Origin: Erythrobacter sp. HKB08
GTDB lineage: Bacteria > Pseudomonadota > Alphaproteobacteria > Sphingomonadales > Sphingomonadaceae
Length of the DNA: 64,000 nucleotides
Assembly: GCF_004114695.1 (NCBI RefSeq)
Contig: NZ_CP035310.1
Location: 2,153,501 to 2,217,500, forward strand
Direction of reading: 5' to 3'
Below the pieces are notes generated by a model, which saw only the letters and a program-made list of their open reading frames with translations, was not told the DNA's origin and searched no databases. Positions 7,783 to 16,775 of this stretch are shown piece by piece. The position numbers were made by a program, and so were the translations under genes. Position 1 is the first letter of the stretch. Every line of letters starts with the position of its first letter.

Positions 7783-8043
7783 TCAGAAGATGTCGGCATT
7801 CTCCTCGATCGTGTTGCCCGCGTCTTCCGCGAGGCGGTAAATCACTTCCTGGCGGATATTGATGTTGAGCTCGATCACGATCGGCTCGGTCGGTGCATTC
7901 ACATTGATGCACCCGCCCAGCGCGAGCGTGCCGGCCAGCATCGCCGCCTTCGTCCCCTTGCTACCCAGCCTGCGCAATAGAGCCTCCCTTTCGGTTGGCC
8001 TTGTCGCAGCGCCGCCAGCGCGGGTCAATTTCGCAGGTTTCAT
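7783..8043 (-). CDS. YnbE-like outer-membrane lipoprotein
   Basis: This 86-residue protein has a lipobox LGGC (lipidated Cys45), followed by the short conserved YnbE segment INVNAPTEPIVIELNINIRQEV ending ENADIF. The N-terminal part before the lipobox is unusually long (about 30 mostly polar residues), so the true start may lie downstream at a non-ATG codon. The annotated ATG overlaps the ydbH-like stop as ATGA, arguing for coupling. E. coli YnbE is an outer-membrane lipoprotein that stacks beta strands to extend the YdbH bridge; the same role is inferred here. Confidence 0.82.
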   Translation of the reverse strand: MKPAKLTRAGGAATRPTEREALLRRLGSKGTKAAMLAGTLALGGCINVNAPTEPIVIELNINIRQEVIYRLAEDAGNTIEENADIF

Positions 8044-11000
8044 GGCAGATTCTCGCTTTCCCGGCGCTGAATGGCCGGTTCTTCGGTTGGCAGGTTTTCG
8101 GATGGTTCTTGCGGCTGCTGTTGCTGCTGCTCTTGCTGCTGCTCTTGCTCCTGGGCCGCCTCGACCTCGTCCAGGGTCGTTTCGCGGCGCAGGCGCTGGC
8201 CGTCGTCGGTCAGCAGCCCCAGTTCGCGCGGATCGCGTACGAATGCCGGGTCGTACATCGCCTTGATCGAGCTGAGCAGCTTGTAGAACGGTGCGTTGAT
8301 ATTGATGTTGAAGCGGATCGGGATGCCCGCGATCTGCCGCGTGATGAAATTGCGGCTCGCCCCCTCGCCCTGGCTGACGCCGTCGACGCTGATCTGCGAG
8401 AGGATATCGCCGGTCAGCGGGCCCTCGATGGCAATCTCCATGCGCTGGTAATCAAGACTGCGCAGCGTATCGAAAGCGAAGTTGGCGATCGGTGAGAGGT
8501 CCTCGTAGGTCAGTTCACCGACATAGGAGAGATTCCCGCCCGGCGGACGCGATACGAGGATACCGTTGTCGATCTTGCCGTTGCCCATTTCGTCGAACTC
8601 GAGCGGCAGCTGGCCGTCGAAGGTGCCGGTCGCGCTGATATTGCCGAGCTCGAGCGTCTGGACGAAGATCGCCGCATCCAGCCCGGTGACCTCGAGCACA
8701 TATCGCCGCGTCTCGGCCGCGCCGAGGTTCAGCTGGACCGGCTTCAGTTTGAGTGTTCCGCCCATGAAGGGCCATTCGCCCCCATCGACGCCGAGAAACT
8801 GGCCATCCCTGAGCGAGAAGCCGATCGTCCCGTCGGTCACTTCGATACCGGGGTTGATCGACGCCACGCGCAGGCTCTGGTTGGGAGCGGTGGTGAGGCT
8901 GAGCAGATCGTCGAAACGGATAGTACCGCTCGCACCCTCGACCGGGCCGAAAACTGCAGCGAGGTTGAGCCCTTCGGACGAAAATTCGCCCGAGCTCGTC
9001 ACATCGTCGGGTGACCAGTCGATCCGTCCGGTTCCCGTCACCACGCCTTCGACGTTCGCAACAACGCCCAGCGCGAGGACGGTGAGTTCGTCGGGCTGCA
9101 GGCGCTCGTCGAACAACAGGCCCGGCACATCGAGGTCGGCAAAGCCAACTCCCGAGCCGAGGTTGTGCGTTATTTCGACATCGGTGACGACCCGGTCGCT
9201 GCCCGGCGCGCGAAGGGTGGCATTCGCGCGAATGATCTCGTCCGCCAGCGTGAGTTCGGCATCGCGGGACACGAGTGGATAGAACCGCGCAGGCTCTTCC
9301 CGGTCGAGCAGGCGGAAGCTGCCGTTCGCAATCGCCAGGCGACCATCGGCGAAGCTCCATTCCCCTTCGGCCTCCTCGAGATCGAGCGGAATGGGGCCGA
9401 GCGCGATCCTTGCGCCGGAGAAAGCGCCGCCGATGCCGTCTTCCCCGCCGAAGCGTGCGTCGAGATCGGAAATGCGGAAAGTGCTCGTGCCCTCCCCTTC
9501 GCCGAGTTCGAGGTCGATCTCGCGCACCGTTGCGACACCGGGATAGGCGAAGCCCGCCGCGCCGGTGGTGAGACGGATCGGCGTATCCGCCAACGTGCCC
9601 GACAGAGACAGGCCGGGCGTTCCCGCGGCGATCCGCAGCCCTGCGCCGGAATAGCGCAGGATTGCGCTGTCTCTCGCAGGGCACAGTTGCAGCCCGTTAC
9701 CGGACAGGGAGAGGTTCGCCAGCGCCAGCCGATCGAACCGTGCGCTCACACAGCTTTCCCACAGGGCGAGGCCGCCGCGATCCGTCCAGCGCCCCGATAG
9801 CGGGAGTGTCAGGCTGTCGACCGATCCGCCCGGCAGTGCGCCGCTGGCGGTCGCCACGCCTGCAAATGTCAGATTGCCGTTCGCCGCTTGCTGGACGGTC
9901 AGTTGCGGGATGGCGAGACTGTCGCGTCCGCTCGCATAGGGCTGCATCGCAAGGCGCAGCACTGTCGCCCCGCCGCCCGTGCGCTCCATCCGTCCAGCCA
10001 TCGTCGGAAGCGACGGACCAGCCAGGCGGAAATTGCCCGAGAGCATCGGAAGGCCGCGCAGCCCTTGCGCATACTGGACGCGCGAGGCCGTGAGGACCGT
10101 TTTCCCCTGCCGGTTCCTGAGGTCGAATTGCGGGACGAGCACGCTGGTCGAATTTTCGGTCAGTCGTGCAGTAATACGCCCGGTGAAATCGGCGTTGCTT
10201 AGCTGGCTTGCCGATGCATTCCGAAGCTTTCCGGCAAGGCTGGCGAGCAAACTGTCCGGCGCGGATTGAGCCGCCGACTGCAGCGTCGGGGCAAGCAGCG
10301 CATGGACGTCGACGCCATTGCCGCCGACTTCGCCGTCCATCTCGATCCGGTCGAAACCTGCATCGCCCCGGAAGGTCGCATCGACAGCAGCGCTCGCCAC
10401 GGAGACATCCGCAAGGTCGATCGCCCTGCCCGTCAAATCGATATCTGCCGCAAATCGATCCTCGCTCCAGGCGAACTGGATCGGACCCGACAACGACCTC
10501 ATCGCGACCTGAGCCCCGCTGATACGTCCAGTTTCGAGCCCTCCCGCGAGCGAGATGCGCGATCCGTCGGTGGCTATTTCGACGCGCGACTGGAGGCCGA
10601 CCGAGCGGGCGCTCGCGTCCAACTGGTCGCAATCGGCACTCGCCAGCCGCAGCGGCCCGTCGAGGACGATCGCATCGCTCTTGGTCGAGAGGCGGCCGTA
10701 TAGCGTGGCTTCCTCAAGCGCGCAGTCTGGCAGCAAAATGCTCGGCGCGTTGGCAGCGAGGATACCGTCGAAGCCGCCCGCGAGATTGCCAGAACCCTCG
10801 GCCTTGATGCCGACGGGGCCATAGGGCGTTTCGATCAGGCCTCGCCCGTCTTCCAGCACCAGATCGAGGTCGGGTAGCCCCTCGCCAGTCTGCTCGCCTT
10901 CGAACAGCAGCTTGTCGAGGCTGCCGAAGGTCAGCGTTCCGTCGCCCAGCATGCGCCCGTAGAGACGCGGGTTCACCAACCTGACATTGCCGATCGTCGG

Positions 11001-11312
11001 CACCCCGAAGCCGTATTTCAACGCGATCTCGACCCGCTCGGCAACAAAGTCGGGCGAAGCGGGATCGCCAACGATGACGTTTGCCAACACCTGCCGCCCG
11101 GGCGAAATCTCGACGATCTCGTAGCTTGCAGGAAGATCGAGCCTTTTGAGCTGGTCGTCGATCACGCTCTGGGCGAGCTGTTCGCGGGCGATCCAGGCGG
11201 CCCCCAGTCCGACAATCAGGAAAAGCAGGAGTATCCAGCGCTTCCTGCCCGGCAGGCCGCGCCGACGGCTACGCGGGGTAGCGGCTTCCTCCTGCTCGGA
11301 ATTGTCGACCAT
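8040..11312 (-). CDS. YdbH-like intermembrane lipid-transport protein (AsmA-like)
   Basis: This large periplasmic protein (1090 residues) is anchored by one N-terminal span at about residues 27-43 (WILLLFLIVGLGAAW) after a basic cytoplasmic stretch. The body is a long beta-rich repeat region resembling the 'dicarboxylate transport'/AsmA-like fold of YdbH, which in E. coli works with TamB and YhdP to move phospholipids to the outer membrane. At 1090 residues it is longer than E. coli YdbH (879). The C-terminal ~45 residues form a glutamine/glutamate-rich tail (Q/E runs encoded at about 8100-8165), likely disordered. It is the first gene of ydbH-ynbE-ydbL, with an ATGA overlap to the next gene. 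Confidence 0.85.
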   Translation of the reverse strand: MVDNSEQEEAATPRSRRRGLPGRKRWILLLFLIVGLGAAWIAREQLAQSVIDDQLKRLDLPASYEIVEISPGRQVLANVIVGDPASPDFVAERVEIALKYGFGVPTIGNVRLVNPRLYGRMLGDGTLTFGSLDKLLFEGEQTGEGLPDLDLVLEDGRGLIETPYGPVGIKAEGSGNLAGGFDGILAANAPSILLPDCALEEATLYGRLSTKSDAIVLDGPLRLASADCDQLDASARSVGLQSRVEIATDGSRISLAGGLETGRISGAQVAMRSLSGPIQFAWSEDRFAADIDLTGRAIDLADVSVASAAVDATFRGDAGFDRIEMDGEVGGNGVDVHALLAPTLQSAAQSAPDSLLASLAGKLRNASASQLSNADFTGRITARLTENSTSVLVPQFDLRNRQGKTVLTASRVQYAQGLRGLPMLSGNFRLAGPSLPTMAGRMERTGGGATVLRLAMQPYASGRDSLAIPQLTVQQAANGNLTFAGVATASGALPGGSVDSLTLPLSGRWTDRGGLALWESCVSARFDRLALANLSLSGNGLQLCPARDSAILRYSGAGLRIAAGTPGLSLSGTLADTPIRLTTGAAGFAYPGVATVREIDLELGEGEGTSTFRISDLDARFGGEDGIGGAFSGARIALGPIPLDLEEAEGEWSFADGRLAIANGSFRLLDREEPARFYPLVSRDAELTLADEIIRANATLRAPGSDRVVTDVEITHNLGSGVGFADLDVPGLLFDERLQPDELTVLALGVVANVEGVVTGTGRIDWSPDDVTSSGEFSSEGLNLAAVFGPVEGASGTIRFDDLLSLTTAPNQSLRVASINPGIEVTDGTIGFSLRDGQFLGVDGGEWPFMGGTLKLKPVQLNLGAAETRRYVLEVTGLDAAIFVQTLELGNISATGTFDGQLPLEFDEMGNGKIDNGILVSRPPGGNLSYVGELTYEDLSPIANFAFDTLRSLDYQRMEIAIEGPLTGDILSQISVDGVSQGEGASRNFITRQIAGIPIRFNININAPFYKLLSSIKAMYDPAFVRDPRELGLLTDDGQRLRRETTLDEVEAAQEQEQQQEQQQQQPQEPSENLPTEEPAIQRRESENLP

Positions 11313-11377
11313 CGCCAGCTACTTGCGCTCAAAGCCATGCAAAGGCAATGAATCTCGCCAAGGGGGTCGCGATTGCA

Positions 11378-12076
11378 ATGACGGACAGCGAAGGGGCGCG
11401 TGCAGCGCATGGCGGTGCAGGCCACAGGTCGCGCTTGCGCAAGCGCCTGCTCGAAGGCGGGCCGGAGGCACTGGCCGATTACGAAGTGCTCGAATACCTG
11501 CTTTTCGCGGCATTCAGGCAGGGCGACACCAAGCCGGTCGCCAAGGAGCTGATCGCCCGCTTCGGCTCGCTATCGGCGGTGCTCAATGCCGAGCCGGGCG
11601 CGCTGGCCGATGTGAAAGGCATGGGCGAAACAAGCGTTGCTGCGCTCAAGAGCGTGGCCCTCGCCGCTCGCCGCATGGCGCGAAGCGAAGTCGAACAGAA
11701 ACCGGTGCTGGGCAGTTGGCAGGCGCTGCTCGACTACCTCGCGATCGACATGGCCCATCTCACCGTCGAGCGCGTGCGCGTGCTCTACCTGAATGCGCAG
11801 AACCGATTGATCCGCGACCACCATGTCGGCGACGGATCGGTCGACGAGGCGGCGATCCATCCGCGCGAAGTCATCCGCCGCGGCCTCGACCTCGGCGCGA
11901 CCGCGCTGATCCTCGTGCACAACCACCCGAGCGGCAACCCCGAGCCGAGCCGGGCGGACATCGACATCACCAACCGCATAGCCGAGGCCGGCAGGCTGCT
12001 CGGCATCACGGTGCATGACCACGTGATCATCGGGCGGCAGGGCCACGTGTCCCTGCGCGCCAAGGGCCTGATCTAG
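11378..12076 (+). CDS. radC: RadC-family JAB/MPN protein
   Basis: This 232-residue protein (from ATG 11378, MTDSEGARAAHGG) has an N-terminal helix-hairpin-helix region (...LADVKGMGETSVAALKSVALAARR) and a C-terminal JAB1/MPN metalloprotease-like fold with the motif HNHPSGNPEPSRAD. The name radC is historical; a direct DNA-repair role was not upheld in E. coli, and the biochemical activity remains unclear. An in-frame ATG at 11348 would add ten residues. The gene is divergent from ydbH with only 65 nt between starts. No phage or toxin genes adjoin it, so this looks like the ordinary chromosomal copy. Confidence 0.88.
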   Translation: MTDSEGARAAHGGAGHRSRLRKRLLEGGPEALADYEVLEYLLFAAFRQGDTKPVAKELIARFGSLSAVLNAEPGALADVKGMGETSVAALKSVALAARRMARSEVEQKPVLGSWQALLDYLAIDMAHLTVERVRVLYLNAQNRLIRDHHVGDGSVDEAAIHPREVIRRGLDLGATALILVHNHPSGNPEPSRADIDITNRIAEAGRLLGITVHDHVIIGRQGHVSLRAKGLI

Positions 12077-12089
12077 CAGGCAGGCCCGA

Positions 12090-14882
12090 TCAGAGCTTCG
12101 GCTCGATCCCGAACAAGGCGTAATAGCGGCGCAGTTCGGGCATCTGCAGCAGCGCGGCATCGACATTGCGCCGACCATCGCGATCGCCCTGCTCGAGCAT
12201 GATGATGCCCTTGAGATAAAGCGAGTTCGACAGGCCCGGTGCAAGCTTCAACGCCGCATCGAGATCGGCCAGCGCCTCGTCGAAGCGGCCCATGCGGTAA
12301 TGGACCATCGCCCGGCTATCGAGCACGGCGGCAGGATGCTGCGCCCGCTCAACCGCCCGCGTGCACTGGGCGACCGCACTGTCGAGTGCGACCTTGTGCA
12401 GGCCGCGATACCAGCAGTCGGCATTGAGCAGCGTCGAGTTGTCGTCGCGTTCGAGCAGGCGCTCTTCGAGCAGGGTCAGACCGGTATCGATATCGCCGAT
12501 CAGGCCGAGCACCATCGCACGGCTATCGACGAAGCTGTCGAGATCGTCCTCGCCCACGGGAAGCGAATCGAGCAGCATGATCGCCTCTTCACCGCGCCCT
12601 GCCCGCGCAAGGATCTGCGCCTGCCAATAGGCCGTCGCGTTGTCCGGCTGCAGGTCGTAGGCGGCCTGGATATCGGCCACCGCCTCGTCGAGCTTGCCGA
12701 GCGAAATCAGCGCCTCGGCGCGGGTCAGCAGCAGGTCGGAGGTCGGCTGCGCTTCGACGACCGTCGTCAGGTCGTCGTAGGCCCGCTGGTAATCGTAGAT
12801 CGTGTAGAAGAAGCTCGCCCGCGCAACGAGCGGCTCGAAATCGTCGTCGTCGGCGTCGGCCACCGCGATATCATAAGCCTCTGCCGCTGCCCTGGTCCGC
12901 TCGGCGAGTTCTTCCTTCGAAAGCTCCCAGCGCCAGGTCGACTGCGCAGGCGCGACAAGGTCGAGGCCGGACTTGGCGATGCGCAGTGCGGCGCGGCGCG
13001 ATTCCGGGATGTCGGCCACGGACACCTCGCCGAGCCTGAAGATGGATTGCTCGAACACCCGCAGCTTCTCTCCATTGAGCGAGGAACTGCGGCGCACGGT
13101 CGTATTGGCGAAGCTGTCGTCGAGGCTCGGCGTTCCGACAAGCTCGAACCCCGCGCCATCTTGCGGCAGCGTCATCTCGAGCAGGTAGCTGTTTCGGCGC
13201 GGGCCCATGGTCGCGACCGGTATGTCCCTCCAAACCGGGCGAGCGCGATTGGGGGCGAACTTGACGTTGTTGGTCACCATGGCGAGATCGGTCGAAATCT
13301 GGCCGCTGTCGAAAGCGAACTGCGGATCGGCAACGCCCTTCACCCGCACCATGCCGAGCGCCTTTTCGTCGTCGTAGCCGATGCCGATTTCGGTGACCTG
13401 CGCGCCGGGAAGCTGCCCCGCCCCGAAATTGCGCGCGATCTGCTTGCGGACTTCGGGATCGTCCTCGTCGACGATTTTTTCCAGCTGCGCGCTCGACGCA
13501 CCGCCGAATTCGACCGTGATGTCGAACATCATCGGCAGGTCGATGCCGGCGGAATGGTCCAGCGTCACATGCATCGCCATGTCGTCATGCGCCTGCGTGC
13601 GGTCACTCATCGCGACGAGATCGGCCCCGCCGTCGACCAGCGGAAGCGCATAGTGGAATGCCGGGACCGCCGACATATTGTTGAGGCGCGTCGCGGTGCT
13701 CGTCCCGTCGAGCCAGTAATCGGTTCCATCGACCGTAGCCCGCACGATCATGTGATCGAAATTGGCCGGCATGGGGAGCAGTTCGGGCAGTGCATCGCCG
13801 CCGCGGGTCGTCACTAGCACGACATCCGAATCGATACCCATCCGGCGCAGCATGGCGAGCAGCAGGACCGACTTCGCCTTGCAGTCGCCGTAGCGCTTGT
13901 CCCACGTGTCCTCGGCCGCCTGCGGCAGGTAATTGCCGCCGTCGAGACCGTCGAGCAGGTAGCTCACCTGGTCCTGCACCAGCCGGACGGCCAGCGCGGT
14001 GCGCTCCTTCGGATCGTCGGTCTGCGCCATGATCATCTCGACCTGCCGGTCGACATCGCCGCCCGGTTCGATTTGTGCGGCGTCGGTAAAGTGCGGCTCC
14101 ATCACACGCGAGAGTTCCTGCCAGCTGCCGAAGCTCCCGACTCGCAGGATCGGCGGGCGTTGGTAGCGACTGGGCGAATCGGCGGGCATGTCTTCGCGCT
14201 TGGCGATCGGGATGGGGATTTCGAGGAAGTTGTATCCATCGCGGCTGGTCACCGTGCCGCTGTCGACGAAGGGGTCTGCGCGCCACGTGATCGCGTCATC
14301 GCTCGGCCAGCTGGCGATGACCCGGCCGTAGCCGACCCGCCACGGTTCGGGGGGCAGGTACTGGATGGCCTGCATTTCCTCGCCCAGCGCCTGGTCACGC
14401 AGCGTCGTGCTGTGCGCCACGCGGAGCATGTCGCCCTCGCGCAGGCCGGGAACGGCAACCGTCGCGGTCAGGCGCCCGTCGATCAGCCTGCGTTCCAGGT
14501 TCTGCTCGCGGCGAATGACGTCGAACTGGATGCCTTGCGCGACAAGGTCGATCACCTCGTCGCGGCGGATGATTTCGAGCCGGTGGATGAACAGGTCGCC
14601 CTTGTCGGGTGCCCAGGTGTATTGCAGCGTCCCCTCGCTGGTCAGCGTCTCGGGATTGTCGATGCGCACGATCCGGTCGTTGTAGGTTGCAACCACGCCG
14701 TCTTCGAGCCGGTGCTGCCAGTCGAACAGCACTTCGCTCGGCCCTTCTTGCATCGTCGCCGAGTCGATTTCGGCCGCAATCACCCAATCGGGCGCTGCTT
14801 CGAACCTCACCGTTTCCCCGGCAACAAGCGGCGCGCTCAGCGAAGCAGCTGCCAAGCCCGCCAATAGAAGGTGACGACGCAT
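12090..14882 (-). CDS. Secreted DUF3857 / transglutaminase-like / TPR protein
   Basis: This 930-residue envelope protein has a Sec signal peptide (MRRHLLLAGLAAASLSAPLVAG) and a DUF3857 domain in roughly the first 250 residues. A transglutaminase-like domain follows, with the catalytic Cys in YGDCKAKSVLLLAMLRRMGI. The C-terminal third carries TPR repeats, for example in the stretch YDLQPDNATAYWQAQILARA. The architecture is common in Bacteroidetes and Sphingomonadales; the substrate is unknown. The start is the ATG at 14882 because the signal peptide begins there. A 9-bp perfect inverted repeat at 14898-14923 lies just upstream in the leader. It converges on radC with 13 nt between stops. Confidence 0.82.
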   Translation of the reverse strand: MRRHLLLAGLAAASLSAPLVAGETVRFEAAPDWVIAAEIDSATMQEGPSEVLFDWQHRLEDGVVATYNDRIVRIDNPETLTSEGTLQYTWAPDKGDLFIHRLEIIRRDEVIDLVAQGIQFDVIRREQNLERRLIDGRLTATVAVPGLREGDMLRVAHSTTLRDQALGEEMQAIQYLPPEPWRVGYGRVIASWPSDDAITWRADPFVDSGTVTSRDGYNFLEIPIPIAKREDMPADSPSRYQRPPILRVGSFGSWQELSRVMEPHFTDAAQIEPGGDVDRQVEMIMAQTDDPKERTALAVRLVQDQVSYLLDGLDGGNYLPQAAEDTWDKRYGDCKAKSVLLLAMLRRMGIDSDVVLVTTRGGDALPELLPMPANFDHMIVRATVDGTDYWLDGTSTATRLNNMSAVPAFHYALPLVDGGADLVAMSDRTQAHDDMAMHVTLDHSAGIDLPMMFDITVEFGGASSAQLEKIVDEDDPEVRKQIARNFGAGQLPGAQVTEIGIGYDDEKALGMVRVKGVADPQFAFDSGQISTDLAMVTNNVKFAPNRARPVWRDIPVATMGPRRNSYLLEMTLPQDGAGFELVGTPSLDDSFANTTVRRSSSLNGEKLRVFEQSIFRLGEVSVADIPESRRAALRIAKSGLDLVAPAQSTWRWELSKEELAERTRAAAEAYDIAVADADDDDFEPLVARASFFYTIYDYQRAYDDLTTVVEAQPTSDLLLTRAEALISLGKLDEAVADIQAAYDLQPDNATAYWQAQILARAGRGEEAIMLLDSLPVGEDDLDSFVDSRAMVLGLIGDIDTGLTLLEERLLERDDNSTLLNADCWYRGLHKVALDSAVAQCTRAVERAQHPAAVLDSRAMVHYRMGRFDEALADLDAALKLAPGLSNSLYLKGIIMLEQGDRDGRRNVDAALLQMPELRRYYALFGIEPKL

Positions 14883-14897
14883 CCTGGACCCCCGTAA

Positions 14898-14923
14898 GTT
14901 TCGGCAAGTCTTTCTGCCGAAAC
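14898..14923 (-). promoter_or_regulatory. Inverted repeat in the leader of the DUF3857 gene
   Basis: A perfect 9-bp inverted repeat (arms GTTTCGGCA and TGCCGAAAC, 8-nt spacer) ends 16 nt before the ATG at 14882 on the minus strand. There is no T-tract, so it is not a terminator. It could be an mRNA hairpin close to the ribosome-binding site or a DNA operator. Its position is seen directly; the function is unknown. Confidence 0.45.
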
Positions 14924-15046
14924 GACATCCTACATTTCCCATTTCGCTATGCAAACGACTTCACACAGCTTGCGGGGCCCTGCTCCCTTGCCAAGCGCGG
15001 CCCATCGCCCTAGCCGCCCCGCAACTGCCCAGACACGGAGTCGAAC

Positions 15047-16357
15047 ATGGTCCCCCGCTACGCCCGCCCCGCAATGACCGCGATTTGGGAGCCCGAAGCG
15101 AAATACCGCATCTGGTTCGAGATCGAAGCGCACGCGACCGAGAAGCTCGGCGAACTCGGTGTCGTCCCTGAAAGCGCGGCGAAGGCGCTGTGGGACTGGT
15201 GGGCGACGGACCCGAAGGTCGATGTCGAAGCGATCGACGCGATCGAGGCGGTGACCAAGCACGATGTCATCGCCTTCCTGACCTGGGTTGCCGAGAATGT
15301 CGGCGACGAGGCGCGCTTCATGCACCAGGGCATGACCAGCTCCGACGTGCTCGACACGACGCTTGCCGTGCAGCTCGCCCGCTCGGCGGACATCCTGCTC
15401 GAAGACCTCGACTTGCTGCTCGCCGCGATCAAGCGCCGCGCGGAAGAGCACAAGTATACGCCCACAATCGGTCGCAGCCACGGCATCCATGCAGAGCCGG
15501 TGACCTTCGGCCTCAAGCTCGCGCAGGCTTATGCCGAGTTCAGCCGCTGCCGCACTCGCCTCGTCGCCGCGCGCGAGGAAATCGCGACCTGCGCGATCTC
15601 CGGTGCAGTCGGCACTTTCGCAAACATCTCGCCCGAAGTGGAAGAGCATGTCGCCGAACGCCTCGGCCTGAAGCCCGAGCCTATCTCGACGCAGGTCATC
15701 CCGCGCGACCGCCACGCAATGTTCTTCGCGACGCTCGCGGTGATCGCCGGCTCGATCGAGCGGGTCGCGGTCGAAATCCGCCACCTGCAGCGCACCGAGG
15801 TGCTCGAGGCGGAAGAATATTTCTCGCCCGGCCAGAAGGGTTCGAGCGCGATGCCGCACAAGCGCAATCCGATCCTGACCGAGAACCTGACCGGCCAGGC
15901 GCGCATGATCCGCGCCTATGCCCTGCCCGCGCTGGAGAACGTCGCGCTGTGGCACGAGCGCGATATCTCGCACTCCTCGGTCGAGCGCTTCATCGGGCCG
16001 GATGCCTGCATCACGCTCGACTTCTCCCTCGCACGCCTTACCGGAGTGATCGACAAGCTGCTCGTCTATCCCGAGCGGATGCAGAAAAACATGGACCGCA
16101 TGGGCGGCCTCATCCACTCGCAGCGCGTGTTGCTCGCCCTCACGCAGGCTGGCGTCAGCCGCGAGGATGCCTATCGCCTCGTGCAGCGCAACGCGATGAA
16201 GGTCTGGGCTTCGGACGGCGAGATGTCGCTGCTCGATCTCCTCAAGCACGACGAGGAAGTGAAAGCCGCGCTGTCGGACGAGGAGCTCGAAGAGAAGTTC
16301 GACCTCGAATACCACTTCAAGCAGGTCGACCGCATTTTCGACCGCGTCTTCGGTTGA
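15047..16357 (+). CDS. purB: Adenylosuccinate lyase
   Basis: Catalyses fumarate release from SAICAR and from adenylosuccinate in purine synthesis. The 436-residue protein carries the fumarase/aspartase superfamily signature GSSAMPHKRNPILTENL, whose Ser lies on the flexible catalytic loop. It also has TSSDVLDTTLAVQL and the histidine-containing IGRSHGIHAEPVTFG. The ATG at 15047 (MVPRYARPAMTAIWE) matches the conserved N-terminus and has GGAG about 7 nt upstream. It is followed after 61 nt by lapA. Confidence 0.96.
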   Translation: MVPRYARPAMTAIWEPEAKYRIWFEIEAHATEKLGELGVVPESAAKALWDWWATDPKVDVEAIDAIEAVTKHDVIAFLTWVAENVGDEARFMHQGMTSSDVLDTTLAVQLARSADILLEDLDLLLAAIKRRAEEHKYTPTIGRSHGIHAEPVTFGLKLAQAYAEFSRCRTRLVAAREEIATCAISGAVGTFANISPEVEEHVAERLGLKPEPISTQVIPRDRHAMFFATLAVIAGSIERVAVEIRHLQRTEVLEAEEYFSPGQKGSSAMPHKRNPILTENLTGQARMIRAYALPALENVALWHERDISHSSVERFIGPDACITLDFSLARLTGVIDKLLVYPERMQKNMDRMGGLIHSQRVLLALTQAGVSREDAYRLVQRNAMKVWASDGEMSLLDLLKHDEEVKAALSDEELEEKFDLEYHFKQVDRIFDRVFG

Positions 16358-16418
16358 TTGGACGCTGGACGCAGCCTAGCCACACCCCTAGCATTCAAGC
16401 GGATACGGGAGAGAATGA

Positions 16419-16775
16419 ATGCAGATCGTCCGCACGATAGCCTGGATCTTGCTGCTGGTCGGCTTGCTCGCCTTTTCCTTCGGGAACTGGGACAAGCAGA
16501 TCGACGTGCGCATCTGGCCGGGCCTGGTCTGGGATACGCGCGTGCCCGCGGTCGTGATCGTCTCGTTCCTCGCGGGGCTCATCCCGACATGGATGCTGCT
16601 GCGCGGCACCAAGTGGACGATGAACCGCCGCATCCGCTCGCTCGAAAACGCGATCAAGGCGAACACGCTTTCGCGCACCACCGCGTCGGAAGATAACAAC
16701 GCGACCTCGGCTGCGCCCGCACCAGCCCCTGCACCGGCAGCGACCGAGACCAAGTCGGACCTCGGCCCCGCATGA
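16419..16775 (+). CDS. LapA-domain (DUF1049) small membrane protein
   Basis: This 118-residue protein has two predicted membrane spans, at about residues 5-22 (RTIAWILLLVGLLAFSFG) and 42-60 (VPAVVIVSFLAGLIPTWML). A basic helix and a low-complexity Ala/Pro tail (APAPAPAPAA) follow. LapA-type proteins take part in lipopolysaccharide assembly control with LapB in enterobacteria, but no LapB homologue adjoins this one. It overlaps pyrF by 4 nt (ATGA), so the two are translationally coupled. The family call is moderate; the cellular role is not established. Confidence 0.78.
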   Translation: MQIVRTIAWILLLVGLLAFSFGNWDKQIDVRIWPGLVWDTRVPAVVIVSFLAGLIPTWMLLRGTKWTMNRRIRSLENAIKANTLSRTTASEDNNATSAAPAPAPAPAATETKSDLGPA

